This document shows positions 33,633-42,031 of a stretch of 64,000 bases of DNA, one piece after another. The position numbers were made by a program, and so were the translations under genes. The notes under the pieces were generated by a model. The model was given only the letters and a program-made list of their open reading frames with translations. It had not been told where the DNA came from and did not search any database. This DNA is from Flavobacterium rakeshii (GTDB lineage: Bacteria > Bacteroidota > Bacteroidia > Flavobacteriales > Flavobacteriaceae), in the NCBI RefSeq assembly GCF_009741375.1, contig NZ_WOWP01000013.1:186001-250000 (forward strand), read 5' to 3'. Position 1 is the first letter of the stretch. The number at the start of each line of letters is the position of its first letter.

Positions 33633-35240
33633 TTAGTTGTTTTTATTGTTCCTTTTTGCGTGTTCAAAGAAAACATGTTCTGTAGTATCATCCAGTTCAT
33701 AGGCATCTTTAAAGCCCACCAGCTGTACCTTTATGTTATTCTCTTTAGCGCGTATATTTTTAAATTCTTTTATTAAATCCTGCACATCATGGGCTATATA
33801 CTCTGTTTCAGATGCGTTTATAACCACTTTTGAGTTTTGAGGAATATCGTTTAAGGTAGATTTTATTGCCGCCTTGTTAAGGAAAGACACTTCCTGCGCA
33901 AGGTCTATGTGTATTATATCGCCTTCTTCATACTGTTCTTTCCTGAAATGGTAAGCCCTTTTAAGGTTACCTTTCAGGATAAATATTATACTTATTGCCA
34001 TACCTATTGCCACACCTTTTAAAAGATCTATCGCCACAACGGCAATAAGTGTAGCCACAAATGGTACAAGCTGGTATTTACCTTTTTTCCAAAACAGTTT
34101 CAGCTTAGCAGGGTTTGCCAGTTTGTAACCAATAAGCAACAGTACAGCTGCTAAGGTAGCAAACGGAATTTTGTTTAGCACAAATGGAATGGCAAGTACA
34201 CATATCAGTAATAAAAATCCGTGAATTACTGCCGACATCTTGGTTTTTGCGCCCGAGCTGGCATTAGCAGAAGAACGTACCACTACCGATGTAATAGGCA
34301 GTCCGCCAATAAACCCGCTCACCATATTACCTATCCCCTGAGCCTTTAGCTCCCTGTTAGTATCTGTATAACGTTTTTGTACGTCCATCCTGTCGGAAGC
34401 CTCAATACAAAGCAATGTCTCTACCGATGCTACTACGGCTATGGTAGCTGCCGATATCCAAACATCGGGATTAGCAATAACAGAAAAATCAGGAGTGATT
34501 ATAAAACCGGCTATATCACTAAAAGACTCCGGCACAGGTAATGTAACCAGGTGCTCAGTGCCTAAAGCAAAATGACTTCCCGTTCTTGTAAATATCTCGT
34601 TAAGTAGTATACCGACGATTACCGCCACAAGGGCACCCGGTAACAGTTTCAGTTTTTTTAGCGCAGGGACTCTCTCCCATACAATTAGTATAAGCAGAGA
34701 TATAATAGTAATAATAACTGCTCCCCCTTCAAAACGCTGAAGAATATCTGGGATATCCGAAAAAGGATTACCACCATCCAGCCTGAAAAGTGACTCGTTA
34801 CCGTCATAGCTTTTATCATACCCCACGGCGTGTTCCATCTGTTTGATAATAATAATAACCCCAATACCCGCAAGCATCCCCTCTATCACATTAGCAGGGA
34901 TATAATTGGAGATACTACCCGCCCTTAAAAAGCCCAATGCTAACTGAATTACCCCCGAAAGGAATACAGCAAGCAAAAATGCCTCAAATGAGCCAAGGGT
35001 AGCGATGGCTGTTAACACTATGGCAATAAGCCCCGCAGCAGGACCCGATACACTTATGTGTGAGTTACTAAGGGAACCTATTACAATACCACCTACCACA
35101 CCGGCAATAATACCCGATAAAGGTGGTGCACCCGAAGCAAGGGCAATACCTAAACACAGTGGCAATGCTACTAAAAAAACAACGAGACCTGAAGGAAAAT
35201 CAGACTTAAAATTGGCAAAAAGATTATTCTTTTTTGTCAT
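33633..35240 (-). CDS. SulP-family inorganic anion transporter with STAS domain
   Basis: The ATG at 35240 ('MTKKNNLFANF', 535 residues) is preferred to an upstream start at 35261. It has 10-14 membrane helices with 'GLVVFLVALPLCLGIALASGAPPLSGIIAGVVGG' and 'SVSGPAAGL', typical of SulP, and a C-terminal cytoplasmic STAS domain (about 430-520). Family members carry sulfate, bicarbonate or other anions. Pairing with carbonic anhydrase suggests bicarbonate, but the substrate is not proven by sequence. Confidence 0.92.
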   Translation of the reverse strand: MTKKNNLFANFKSDFPSGLVVFLVALPLCLGIALASGAPPLSGIIAGVVGGIVIGSLSNSHISVSGPAAGLIAIVLTAIATLGSFEAFLLAVFLSGVIQLALGFLRAGSISNYIPANVIEGMLAGIGVIIIIKQMEHAVGYDKSYDGNESLFRLDGGNPFSDIPDILQRFEGGAVIITIISLLILIVWERVPALKKLKLLPGALVAVIVGILLNEIFTRTGSHFALGTEHLVTLPVPESFSDIAGFIITPDFSVIANPDVWISAATIAVVASVETLLCIEASDRMDVQKRYTDTNRELKAQGIGNMVSGFIGGLPITSVVVRSSANASSGAKTKMSAVIHGFLLLICVLAIPFVLNKIPFATLAAVLLLIGYKLANPAKLKLFWKKGKYQLVPFVATLIAVVAIDLLKGVAIGMAISIIFILKGNLKRAYHFRKEQYEEGDIIHIDLAQEVSFLNKAAIKSTLNDIPQNSKVVINASETEYIAHDVQDLIKEFKNIRAKENNIKVQLVGFKDAYELDDTTEHVFFEHAKRNNKNN

Positions 35241-35340
35241 AACCGATAAGATATAATACAATTAATACAGTATTAAACATCTGTAACAAACAGACATTTC
35301 ACTCAAAACCAGCTATATAAAAATAGCGGCAGTAATTGAA

Positions 35341-35625
35341 TTATACCGTTTCGGGAGGTGGAGAAAAAATATCTCCAAAGGCATTATCAAGCCTAAGGAG
35401 ATATTTTGAATTTATAACTTTAGATTTTTTTTCAACTATAATAAAAGGCATCTCGAACTCGGTTTCGGGTCCGGCTTTAATCTCTTTTATTTCTTTGTGA
35501 ATCTCTTCTTCGTTAAGACTGTATACCATAGAAATATCCGTGTCATCTTCCAAAAGGCTTATAACCGTAGGGGTTGCCAGGAATGACAGGAAAAGGAATA
35601 TTACTATTTTTACAAGAAATTTCAC
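35341..35625 (-). CDS. Small hypothetical secreted or membrane-anchored protein
   Basis: 94 residues. The N-terminus is a hydrophobic segment ('LVKIVIFLFLSFLATPTVISLL') that could be a signal peptide or anchor; the rest is polar and acidic, ending 'SPPPETV'. No recognised domain. It lies 100 bases upstream of the SulP gene on the same strand, and may belong to that unit or be separate. Function unknown. Confidence 0.6.
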   Translation of the reverse strand: MKFLVKIVIFLFLSFLATPTVISLLEDDTDISMVYSLNEEEIHKEIKEIKAGPETEFEMPFIIVEKKSKVINSKYLLRLDNAFGDIFSPPPETV

Positions 35626-35682
35626 ATTGCTAAAATAGCGAATATATTTTAAACGGTTCTAAATAAGTTTTGAATCCGTATG

Positions 35683-36186
35683 TTAAATTTCCTCTTCGCT
35701 CCAAGCCTTCATCATCCAGATGGTTTTTTCCTGCTCGGTAATAAAATCACTCATCATAGAGTTAGTACCCTCGTCATTAATTTTATCACTTTCGTCAAGT
35801 ATCACCCTTTCTATCTTTAATAAATCGCTTAAAGAGGTCATAATAAGCTGAACAGCATCTACATCTTTAGAAACGTTTTTACCTACCTGCAGTCTGTTAT
35901 TTTTAATATAATCTTCAAAAGTATGTAAAGGTGTTCCTCCCAGTGTAAGTACCCTTTCTGCTATCATATCTATTTTTAGCTGGGCATCATTATAAAGTTC
36001 TTCAAATTTTACGTGCAGGTCAAAAAAACGTTTACCGCGAATATTCCAGTGTATTCCTCTCAGGTTTTGGTAATATACCTGGAAGTTAGATAAAAGTATA
36101 TTTAACTCTGCTGCAATAACTTCGGTTTCTTTTACCGGTAAACCTAATATGTTCGTGGCTTGTTCCTTCTCTTTTTTCGTTTTCAT
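35683..36186 (-). CDS. dps: Dps-family DNA-protection / ferritin-like protein
   Basis: 167 residues, a four-helix ferritin-like chain. The ferroxidase ligands of Dps are present with the usual spacing: His46, His58, Asp73 and Glu77 ('GIHWNIRGKRFFDLHVKFEELY' region and 'KIDMIAERV'). Dps oxidises and stores iron with peroxide and protects DNA. It is divergent from oxyR. On the minus strand TAACTTTG (36233-36226) is a plausible -7 box, giving a leader of about 35 bases. Control by the adjacent OxyR is likely. Confidence 0.95.
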   Translation of the reverse strand: MKTKKEKEQATNILGLPVKETEVIAAELNILLSNFQVYYQNLRGIHWNIRGKRFFDLHVKFEELYNDAQLKIDMIAERVLTLGGTPLHTFEDYIKNNRLQVGKNVSKDVDAVQLIMTSLSDLLKIERVILDESDKINDEGTNSMMSDFITEQEKTIWMMKAWSEEEI

Positions 36187-36225
36187 GTTTTACTTGTTTT
36201 ATTATTTTTAGGTTATCTATACTCT

Positions 36226-36298
36226 CAAAGTTACAGAAAATAACCTTAAAAAAAATATAAGCGTTATCGATGATTTTTATAATTTTATCATAAAAATC
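36226..36298. promoter_or_regulatory. dps/oxyR divergent control region
   Basis: It holds the dps -7 box TAACTTTG (36233-36226, minus) and a perfect inverted repeat, GATTTTTAT (36272-36280) and ATAAAAATC (36290-36298), nine bases apart. The AT-rich dyad symmetry is what a LysR-type tetramer such as OxyR would bind. Assignment is inference. Confidence 0.45.
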
Positions 36299-36319
36299 TA
36301 TACTTAATACTTTTTAGGA

Positions 36320-37264
36320 ATGACCATAACCCAATTGCACTATGTACTGGCTGTAGCCGAATACAAAAACTTTACACTCGCTGCCGAAAAATGCTTTGTA
36401 ACCCAGCCTACCCTGAGTATGCAAATACAAAAACTGGAGGAAGAACTGGATGTACAAATTTTTGACAGGGGTAAAAAGCCTATTCAGTTAACCGACGTAG
36501 GTCAGCAAATTGTAACACAGGCAAGGAGTATTGTTAACGAGTCTAACCGTATTAAAGACATAGTAGACCAACAAAAAGGCTACATAGGCGGAGACTTTAA
36601 AATAGGTATTATACCAACGGTTATGCCTACCCTACTCCCTATGTTTATCACCAACTTTACCAATAAGTACCCTAAGGTAAACCTTATTATTGAAGAGCGT
36701 ACTACCGAGGAGATTATAAAAATGCTGAAAAGCGGGCAACTTGATGCAGCAATAGCAGCTACCCCGCTTAGCGAAGAAAGTATTAAGGAAGTAGTATTGT
36801 ACTACGAACCCTTTGTGGCTTACATACCGGAAAACAACCCTGCTTTTGGCAAAAAAGAGTTTAGTGTAAAAGATCTTGAAGACAACTTAAATAATATACT
36901 GCTATTACAGGACGGACATTGTTTCCGTAACAATGTGCTGAATATTTGTAAGGCGGCATCACTGCCTCAGCAAAACCGTTTCCACCTGGAGAGCGGCAGC
37001 TTTGAGACGATGGTTAAACTTGCCGACGAAGGTTTAGGTATGACATTGTTACCTTACCTGCATACGCTAGACATGAGTGAAAAAGCAAAATCAAAACTAC
37101 GTCATTTTACCGAGCCAAGACCATCGAGAGAAGTGAGTTTAATATACTCCAAAAAAGAACTTAAACTGCACCTTATAGACGCATTACGTACCACTATAAC
37201 AGGAGTTGTTAGAGGGGCTATCGCCTTCCATAATGTAGAGATTACCTCTCCGCTTCATAAGTAA
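36320..37264 (+). CDS. oxyR: Hydrogen-peroxide-responsive LysR regulator OxyR
   Basis: 314 residues. The N-terminal LysR helix-turn-helix covers residues 1-60. In the sensing domain, Cys201 and Cys210 lie in 'LLQDGHCFRNNVLNIC', with the same spacing and context as Cys199/Cys208 of Escherichia coli OxyR, so it should form the peroxide-induced disulfide. It is divergent from dps, a classical OxyR target. The downstream terminator closes a single-gene unit. Confidence 0.96.
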   Translation: MTITQLHYVLAVAEYKNFTLAAEKCFVTQPTLSMQIQKLEEELDVQIFDRGKKPIQLTDVGQQIVTQARSIVNESNRIKDIVDQQKGYIGGDFKIGIIPTVMPTLLPMFITNFTNKYPKVNLIIEERTTEEIIKMLKSGQLDAAIAATPLSEESIKEVVLYYEPFVAYIPENNPAFGKKEFSVKDLEDNLNNILLLQDGHCFRNNVLNICKAASLPQQNRFHLESGSFETMVKLADEGLGMTLLPYLHTLDMSEKAKSKLRHFTEPRPSREVSLIYSKKELKLHLIDALRTTITGVVRGAIAFHNVEITSPLHK

Positions 37265-37288
37265 TTATAAAGTGGTCATAAAAATAAA

Positions 37289-37311
37289 AAAGGAGCCTTG
37301 TGGGCTCCTTT
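37289..37311. terminator. Bidirectional terminator after oxyR
   Basis: AAAGGAGCC (37289-37297) pairs with GGCTCCTTT (37303-37311); loop TTGTG. Confidence 0.8.
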
Positions 37312-37316
37312 AATTT

Positions 37317-37514
37317 TTATTGTTCTACATATATAAGACAAGCTTTTAATTCAGGCTTTTCAGTCGTAAAATTATTAAGCCAGTCTACAAGCTGTTCCAC
37401 TTCATAGGGTAATAACAGCTTAATCGCTTTTTCTACTTCCTTACAAAATAATTTTGGATCAAAACTTACGTTTTCCAAAATCGTTTTTGTGTAAGCAAAC
37501 ATACTTCTGGGCAT
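37317..37514 (-). CDS. Small conserved hypothetical protein
   Basis: 65 residues, predicted mostly helical, with 'FDPKLFCKEVEKAIKLLLPYEVEQLVDWLNNF'. No signal peptide and no domain I recognise. The ATG at 37514 is followed by a second possible start (Met5). It is a single gene that ends at the shared terminator with oxyR. Function unknown. Confidence 0.6.
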   Translation of the reverse strand: MPRSMFAYTKTILENVSFDPKLFCKEVEKAIKLLLPYEVEQLVDWLNNFTTEKPELKACLIYVEQ

Positions 37515-37660
37515 AATTAAAAATAAAAATAATATTGTGTTAAATGGTTAGTGCTTCTATTAGAATGCATGTAAAGATAATAATAAAAACAACATATAGA
37601 TGAAAATTAACTATATCGATTGCGTTAAAATTTTAATTAACTTAAAGTTTTAACATAATA

Positions 37661-38323
37661 TTAATACTTAAAAGCCCTTAGCATTTCTCTTTTTCCGGGT
37701 GGTCCGGGAAGTTTTTCTGTGGTAAAACCCGCTTCCTGCATGGCTTTCTTAATACTTGTTCTGCATGCATAGGTTATCAGTACACTATTGGGTTTTAAAG
37801 CCTTATACATTTTAGAAAAAATTTCAGTAGTCCACAATTCGGGTTGGGCATGAAACCCAAAAGCATCAAAATAGACAATATCATACAATTCGACATCTTC
37901 TATCTCACTAAAAAACTGTTTTCTTTTTAGTAAAGTAAACTTATCATTTATTTCAACCTGTTTTTCCCATTCGGCATCGTGCATAGCCTCAAAAACACTA
38001 CTGTATTGCTGCGCTTCAAGCTGCTCTACATAGTTAAGCAGTTTTACCTCCTCTGCCTCTACCGGATAGGCTTCTACCCCTGTGTACTTAATTTTTTGCC
38101 CTGTTTTAACAGATTCCAAAAAAGTAATAAAAGCATTAAGCCCTGTACCAAAGCCAATTTCTAAAACAGAAACAGGCCGATCCTGTAGTAAGGTCAGCCC
38201 ATTTTGTATAAAAACATGATACGCCTCTTGAATCGCTCCAAATTTAGAGTGGTAACTTTCCTTCATATCAGGAAGATGTATCGTTACCGATCCGTCCAGC
38301 GTTTGTATAATTTCTCTTTTCAA
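37661..38323 (-). CDS. mnmD: tRNA (5-methylaminomethyl-2-thiouridine)(34)-methyltransferase MnmD
   Basis: 220 residues. The start is TTG at 38323, directly after the stop codon of the upstream gene, and gives the usual family N-terminus ('KREIIQTLDGS'). The SAM-binding motif 'VLEIGFGTGLNAF' and 'YDIVYFDAFGFHAQPELWTTEIF' match the methyltransferase half of bifunctional MnmC. It would finish the mnm5s2U modification at wobble position 34; the thiolase mnmA is also in the window. Third gene after the DUF4920 and haem-motif lipoprotein genes. Confidence 0.92.
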   Translation of the reverse strand: MKREIIQTLDGSVTIHLPDMKESYHSKFGAIQEAYHVFIQNGLTLLQDRPVSVLEIGFGTGLNAFITFLESVKTGQKIKYTGVEAYPVEAEEVKLLNYVEQLEAQQYSSVFEAMHDAEWEKQVEINDKFTLLKRKQFFSEIEDVELYDIVYFDAFGFHAQPELWTTEIFSKMYKALKPNSVLITYACRTSIKKAMQEAGFTTEKLPGPPGKREMLRAFKY

Positions 38324-38785
38324 TTACTTAATGTATAATTTTTTAATCCTTGGAATAGGACCGCCACATTTAGATGCGTGACAACTAAGGCATGAGGTTA
38401 CCCCTTCGTTAAAGCGTTCCTTAACGTTAACCGTATCAATATAAATACGCTTTTGAGCCTCAATATACTGCTTGGCATGCTCTTCAAAAAACAAGTCACG
38501 ATCTGACTCATCAGTCATCAAAGTAGTATGTATCCTTAAAAAATGTTTTGGAAAAGCCCCTATGGTATCCCCTTTTATAATACGTTCCCTTAGCCTCATG
38601 TTATCAACATACATCTGTTCCATTAAAGCTGCCATTGGAGACATTTCATACATCTCAAATTTCTTTTCGGCTTTGGTTTCCTTTACAGGAACTTCAGCCT
38701 CGGGAGCAGCTTCTTTTACAGTTTTATCTTTACATGATGCCAGCATTATAAAGACCGACAATACCGGTAATAACTTCCTTCCCAT
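38324..38785 (-). CDS. Lipoprotein with a single CxxCH haem-binding motif
   Basis: 153 residues. The lipobox Cys is at residue 18 (MLASC). Near the C-terminus 'SCLSCHASKCGG' contains one CxxCH motif, as in c-type cytochromes or cytochrome-like electron carriers, plus a further Cys. The middle is charged and helical ('MAALMEQMYVDNMRLRERI'). It may bind one c-type haem in the periplasm, which is inference. It overlaps the DUF4920 gene by one base and abuts mnmD. Confidence 0.75.
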   Translation of the reverse strand: MGRKLLPVLSVFIMLASCKDKTVKEAAPEAEVPVKETKAEKKFEMYEMSPMAALMEQMYVDNMRLRERIIKGDTIGAFPKHFLRIHTTLMTDESDRDLFFEEHAKQYIEAQKRIYIDTVNVKERFNEGVTSCLSCHASKCGGPIPRIKKLYIK

Positions 38786-39348
38786 TATTTAGTGATTAAA
38801 ACACCATCGGCCATAAAGCCATATGTTATTTCCGGTTCAGTAATCTTAGCAATCTCAGCTTCCGATTTACCTCCGTCTTTAGCATAATGCCTTAACTCAC
38901 TTACCGATATTTCACTAACAAAAGCTTTACCGCTTACAACAGCGTCCTGCCCTGCAGCGTTTAACGGCACAAAGAATGCATAGTCTTTAAACTTCACGAA
39001 AGATTCGTTTTCATCCTCAAGACCTAACGACATCCAGCAACCTTTCTTTTGGCAAACGTCATTAATATGAGCGCGGAATTTTACATTAACCGTATCGCCC
39101 GGTTTAAGGCTTTTGTACTTAGCAAACATTTCTTTGTTTGTTAATGCCTCATTAGCATCAATCTCATCGCCAAAAGATGCATATAAACCATCGTTTGCTG
39201 TTGTATCATCTTCGTTAATAGAATCGGTATCAATGTTTATTGCTCCGTTTTCCGTTTCAACAACAGTGTCTTCTGATTCCACATTTGTATTGTTTTTACA
39301 GGCTGTAAGTGCCAAAAGTAATGACACTGCAAATAATGATTTTTTCAT
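38785..39348 (-). CDS. DUF4920-like lipoprotein
   Basis: 187 residues. The signal peptide has lipobox Cys17 (LALTAC), followed by an acidic linker (about 20-55). The C-terminal domain ('GDTVNVKFRAHINDVCQKKGCWMSLGL...FFVPLNAAGQDAVVSGKAFV') matches my memory of DUF4920, with a conserved CxxxxC pair that could bind metal or form a disulfide. Function is not established. It heads a three-gene unit, with a good promoter at 39409-39377. Confidence 0.75.
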   Translation of the reverse strand: MKKSLFAVSLLLALTACKNNTNVESEDTVVETENGAINIDTDSINEDDTTANDGLYASFGDEIDANEALTNKEMFAKYKSLKPGDTVNVKFRAHINDVCQKKGCWMSLGLEDENESFVKFKDYAFFVPLNAAGQDAVVSGKAFVSEISVSELRHYAKDGGKSEAEIAKITEPEITYGFMADGVLITK

Positions 39349-39376
39349 TTTTTTAGCGAATTATGTTTAGTGTATG

Positions 39377-39409
39377 CAAATTTATACAGAAAATTATAAA
39401 GGTCACAAA
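39377..39409 (-). promoter_or_regulatory. Promoter of the DUF4920/mnmD unit
   Basis: On the minus strand TTTG (39409-39406), 21 bases, TAAATTTG (39384-39377): a good Bacteroidota promoter about 30 bases upstream of the ATG at 39348. Confidence 0.6.
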
Positions 39410-39504
39410 AAGCTAAGCATTATTTATTTTTCTAACATCCAATAATTTACACCCGTTTTACTGCGTATTTTTTAACAAATTCTGCTTTTTGGACTTTTTT
39501 TTAG

Positions 39505-39512
39505 TAAATTTG
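39505..39512 (+). promoter_or_regulatory. -7 element of the ilvE promoter
   Basis: TAAATTTG matches TAnnTTTG. The -33 region is not clear. The leader to the ATG at 39545 is about 28 bases. Confidence 0.5.
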
Positions 39513-39544
39513 CAAGAACACTACTATTATAACTAATCTAATAA

Positions 39545-40603
39545 ATGAACGAAAACGACATTACAGTAAACCTTGCCCCGGGTTCTAAAATTGATTCAGT
39601 TGATTTTGAGAATCTTACTTTCGGCAACGTGTTTACCGACCACATGCTTATTTGTGATTACAAAAACGGTGTGTGGGATAAACCTGTTATCAAACCTTAT
39701 GAACCTTTTTTAATAGATCCGTCTGCAAAAGTATTCCATTACGGTCAGGCCATTTTTGAAGGTATGAAAGCCTATAAAGATGAAAATGACGATGTATGGT
39801 TATTCCGTCCGGATCAAAATTATGAGCGTTTTAATAAGTCGGCCACAAGGCTTGCAATGCCTGAAGTACCTGAAAATGTATTTATGGACGGACTTAAAAA
39901 GCTTATTGAAATTGAAAAGGCATGGGTAAAAAAAGGTAAAGGTAATTCGCTTTATATCCGTCCGTTTATGATAGCAACAGGACCTGGTGTTTTAGCCGCT
40001 CCTGCTAATTTTTATCGATTCATGATTATACTTTCTCCTGCTAAGTCATACTACTCAGGAGAGGTTAAAGTACTTATAGCCGAGCATTTTAGCCGTGCTG
40101 CAAATGGTGGTATTGGTGCTGCAAAAGCGGCAGGTAACTATTCAGCACAGTTCTACCCTACTAAGTTAGCTAACGAGCAGGGATACCAACAGGTAATATG
40201 GACTGACGATGCTACACATACCAAGCTTGAAGAAGCCGGTACAATGAACGTATTCTTCAGGATAAACGACACTCTTTATACTGCTCCAACCAGCGAAAGG
40301 ATACTTGATGGTGTTACCAGAAAGAGCCTTATTGAGGTTGCTAAAAGAGAAGGTATTAACGTAGAGGTTCGCCCTGTATTGGTTAGCGAACTTGTGGAGG
40401 CTGCCGAAAACGGTACTCTACAGGAAGTATTTGGTGCAGGTACTGCCGCTGTGGTAAATCCTATTGTAGGCTTTAGCTACAAGGAGAAATACTACGAGTT
40501 ACCAAAACAGGAAAACTCTGTAGCACTGTTCCTTAAAGAGAAATTAAACAACATACAGTACAAACTTGCCGAAGATACCTTTGGCTGGACTGTAAAAATA
40601 TAA
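39545..40603 (+). CDS. ilvE: Branched-chain amino acid aminotransferase
   Basis: 352 residues, a fold-type IV PLP aminotransferase. The PLP lysine is Lys194 in 'GGIGAAKAAGNYSAQF'. 'VFHYGQAIFEGMKAYK' and 'EAGTMNVFF' are typical of the larger (eukaryote-like) branched-chain group. It makes or degrades leucine, isoleucine and valine with 2-oxoglutarate/glutamate. Single-gene unit with its own promoter and terminator. Confidence 0.96.
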   Translation: MNENDITVNLAPGSKIDSVDFENLTFGNVFTDHMLICDYKNGVWDKPVIKPYEPFLIDPSAKVFHYGQAIFEGMKAYKDENDDVWLFRPDQNYERFNKSATRLAMPEVPENVFMDGLKKLIEIEKAWVKKGKGNSLYIRPFMIATGPGVLAAPANFYRFMIILSPAKSYYSGEVKVLIAEHFSRAANGGIGAAKAAGNYSAQFYPTKLANEQGYQQVIWTDDATHTKLEEAGTMNVFFRINDTLYTAPTSERILDGVTRKSLIEVAKREGINVEVRPVLVSELVEAAENGTLQEVFGAGTAAVVNPIVGFSYKEKYYELPKQENSVALFLKEKLNNIQYKLAEDTFGWTVKI

Positions 40604-40623
40604 TTACCTCATTAGGTATAAAT

Positions 40624-40653
40624 AAAAAGCCTCAGCAAATGCTGAGGCTTTTT
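40624..40653. terminator. Bidirectional terminator between ilvE and the MazG-like gene
   Basis: 13-base arms 40624-40636 and 40641-40653 with loop AAAT. Confidence 0.85.
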
Positions 40654-40675
40654 ATTTATACGGTAGTTTACTATA

Positions 40676-41059
40676 CTATTTAAGTATCTCTTCAAAGTTA
40701 GGTTTAAAGTAGTTAGGTCCTTTCATTACCTTACCGTCTTCACGATAAATAGGCTTACCATCTTCACCCAGTTTACTCATATTACTACGCTGAATCTCGT
40801 CAAAAACCTCTTCAATTTTATGCTGTAGTCCGTGTTCAATAATAGTTCCGCATAAAATATAAAGCATATCACCAAGAGCATCGGCAATTTCGGTAAGGTC
40901 GTTATTTTGTACAGCCTCAAGGTATTCTTCGTTCTCCTCTTTCATCAGGTTAAACCTTAGCATATTTACAGCCTCTCCTAAATCGGCTTTAGGCTGTTCG
41001 CTTATTCCTAATCCAAAAGCACTGTGAAACTCCTTTACGGCATCTAATTGTTTTTTCAT
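40676..41059 (-). CDS. MazG-like nucleotide pyrophosphohydrolase
   Basis: 127 residues, all-alpha NTP-PPase type. The metal-binding acidic motifs are 'LMKEENEEYLEAV' and 'EIADALGDMLYIL' (ExxE and ExxD). Related enzymes hydrolyse nucleoside triphosphates to monophosphate and pyrophosphate, including house-cleaning or phosphoribosyl-ATP activity. The C-terminal 'GKPIYREDGKVMKGPNYFKPN' is common to a subgroup that I cannot assign to a substrate. Single gene. Confidence 0.85.
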   Translation of the reverse strand: MKKQLDAVKEFHSAFGLGISEQPKADLGEAVNMLRFNLMKEENEEYLEAVQNNDLTEIADALGDMLYILCGTIIEHGLQHKIEEVFDEIQRSNMSKLGEDGKPIYREDGKVMKGPNYFKPNFEEILK

Positions 41060-41134
41060 GATAATCGTATTTTAAGTTTTAAAAGTATAGAAAATTAAAC
41101 AGGCTTATTGTAGCTTTGCAAAAAAGATTTCAAC

Positions 41135-41323
41135 ATGTTTAGTACAGGCCAATTGTATTTTGCTGCATTTTTCGTTGTAGTTTTTGTAGCAGCCATGATA
41201 TACGTTTACAGGAAAGACCTTAAACTCCACAAAAAGTATTACAAAGGAAGTTACTGGATACTAATAGCTTTCCTTGCATTTATAGCAATTTTGTTTTGCA
41301 TTAAATACTTTGTAAAAGAATAA
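41135..41323 (+). CDS. Small two-helix membrane protein
   Basis: 62 residues. Two predicted membrane helices, about residues 8-24 and 42-58, are joined by a basic loop ('YRKDLKLHKKYYKGSYW'), so both ends probably face the outside of the cytoplasm. No known domain. Followed by a strong terminator, which supports a real gene. Function unknown. Confidence 0.65.
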   Translation: MFSTGQLYFAAFFVVVFVAAMIYVYRKDLKLHKKYYKGSYWILIAFLAFIAILFCIKYFVKE

Positions 41324-41352
41324 TCCTACTAAAATTGTTAAAAAAATAAAGT

Positions 41353-41378
41353 AAAAATCCCCGCTAATGGGGATTTTT
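41353..41378 (+). terminator. Intrinsic terminator
   Basis: AAAAATCCCC (41353-41362) pairs with GGGGATTTTT (41369-41378), loop GCTAAT, then a T-run. Confidence 0.85.
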
Positions 41379-41453
41379 TTTTTACCTTTTGTGTTACAAT
41401 TTTGTAAACCAACATTTTAAAACAATAATAACCAACCTTTTAAAACAAAAATT

Positions 41454-42029
41454 ATGAGTGCAACAAATCCCTATGAAACATCAGGAACTTACAGCTCTGC
41501 ATCAAGGAGCTTTAACCTGGACTTCCACATCACTAAAGAAGATCCTTTAAACAAGTATCATTTTTATCAGAAGTTTGACATCTCACAAACCATAATCGAC
41601 GAAAACGGTGACCAGAAGTTTTTAAGTGCCATTTTAGTTTTCATGAAAAAGAAAACTGATAACGGAGGAACATTACTAACAAACCTGGCTGACCATAACT
41701 TACTGGTTAACAATAGTGATTTAATTCCTTACAGTTCAGAAACATTTGATTATGATGCTGAAGACGCTTTAATTGTCCTGTTCCACGATAACACCTTTAA
41801 CTCATCATATCCAGGATATTTTCATGGAAAAGCAAATATGCTTTATAATGACATGAAAAAAAACGGTTTAACTTATTCACGCCATCAGGCACCTGACTTA
41901 AACCCTTTATTTATACCAAAATCTAATATTCCTAACCTGATTGACGAAACTCCTGATGAAGACGGTCTACCATTTATTAGACCAAGAACTGCAGGCTTAA
42001 CCATAATTAAAAGAAGTTTAAGACCTTAA
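41454..42029 (+). CDS. Protein of unknown function in an operon with a two-component system
   Basis: 191 residues, no signal peptide and no domain I recognise. The sequence is beta-rich with 'FNLDFHITKEDPLNKYHFYQKFDISQ', 'DALIVLFHDNTFNSSYPGYFHGKANMLYNDM' and a C-terminal 'PFIRPRTAGLTIIKRSL'. It ends two bases before the start of a sensor kinase gene, so the two are co-transcribed and possibly translationally coupled. It may be a signal input or an output of the system. The palindrome TTACAA-TT-TTGTAA lies upstream at 41394-41407. Confidence 0.7.
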   Translation: MSATNPYETSGTYSSASRSFNLDFHITKEDPLNKYHFYQKFDISQTIIDENGDQKFLSAILVFMKKKTDNGGTLLTNLADHNLLVNNSDLIPYSSETFDYDAEDALIVLFHDNTFNSSYPGYFHGKANMLYNDMKKNGLTYSRHQAPDLNPLFIPKSNIPNLIDETPDEDGLPFIRPRTAGLTIIKRSLRP

Positions 42030-42031
42030 CA

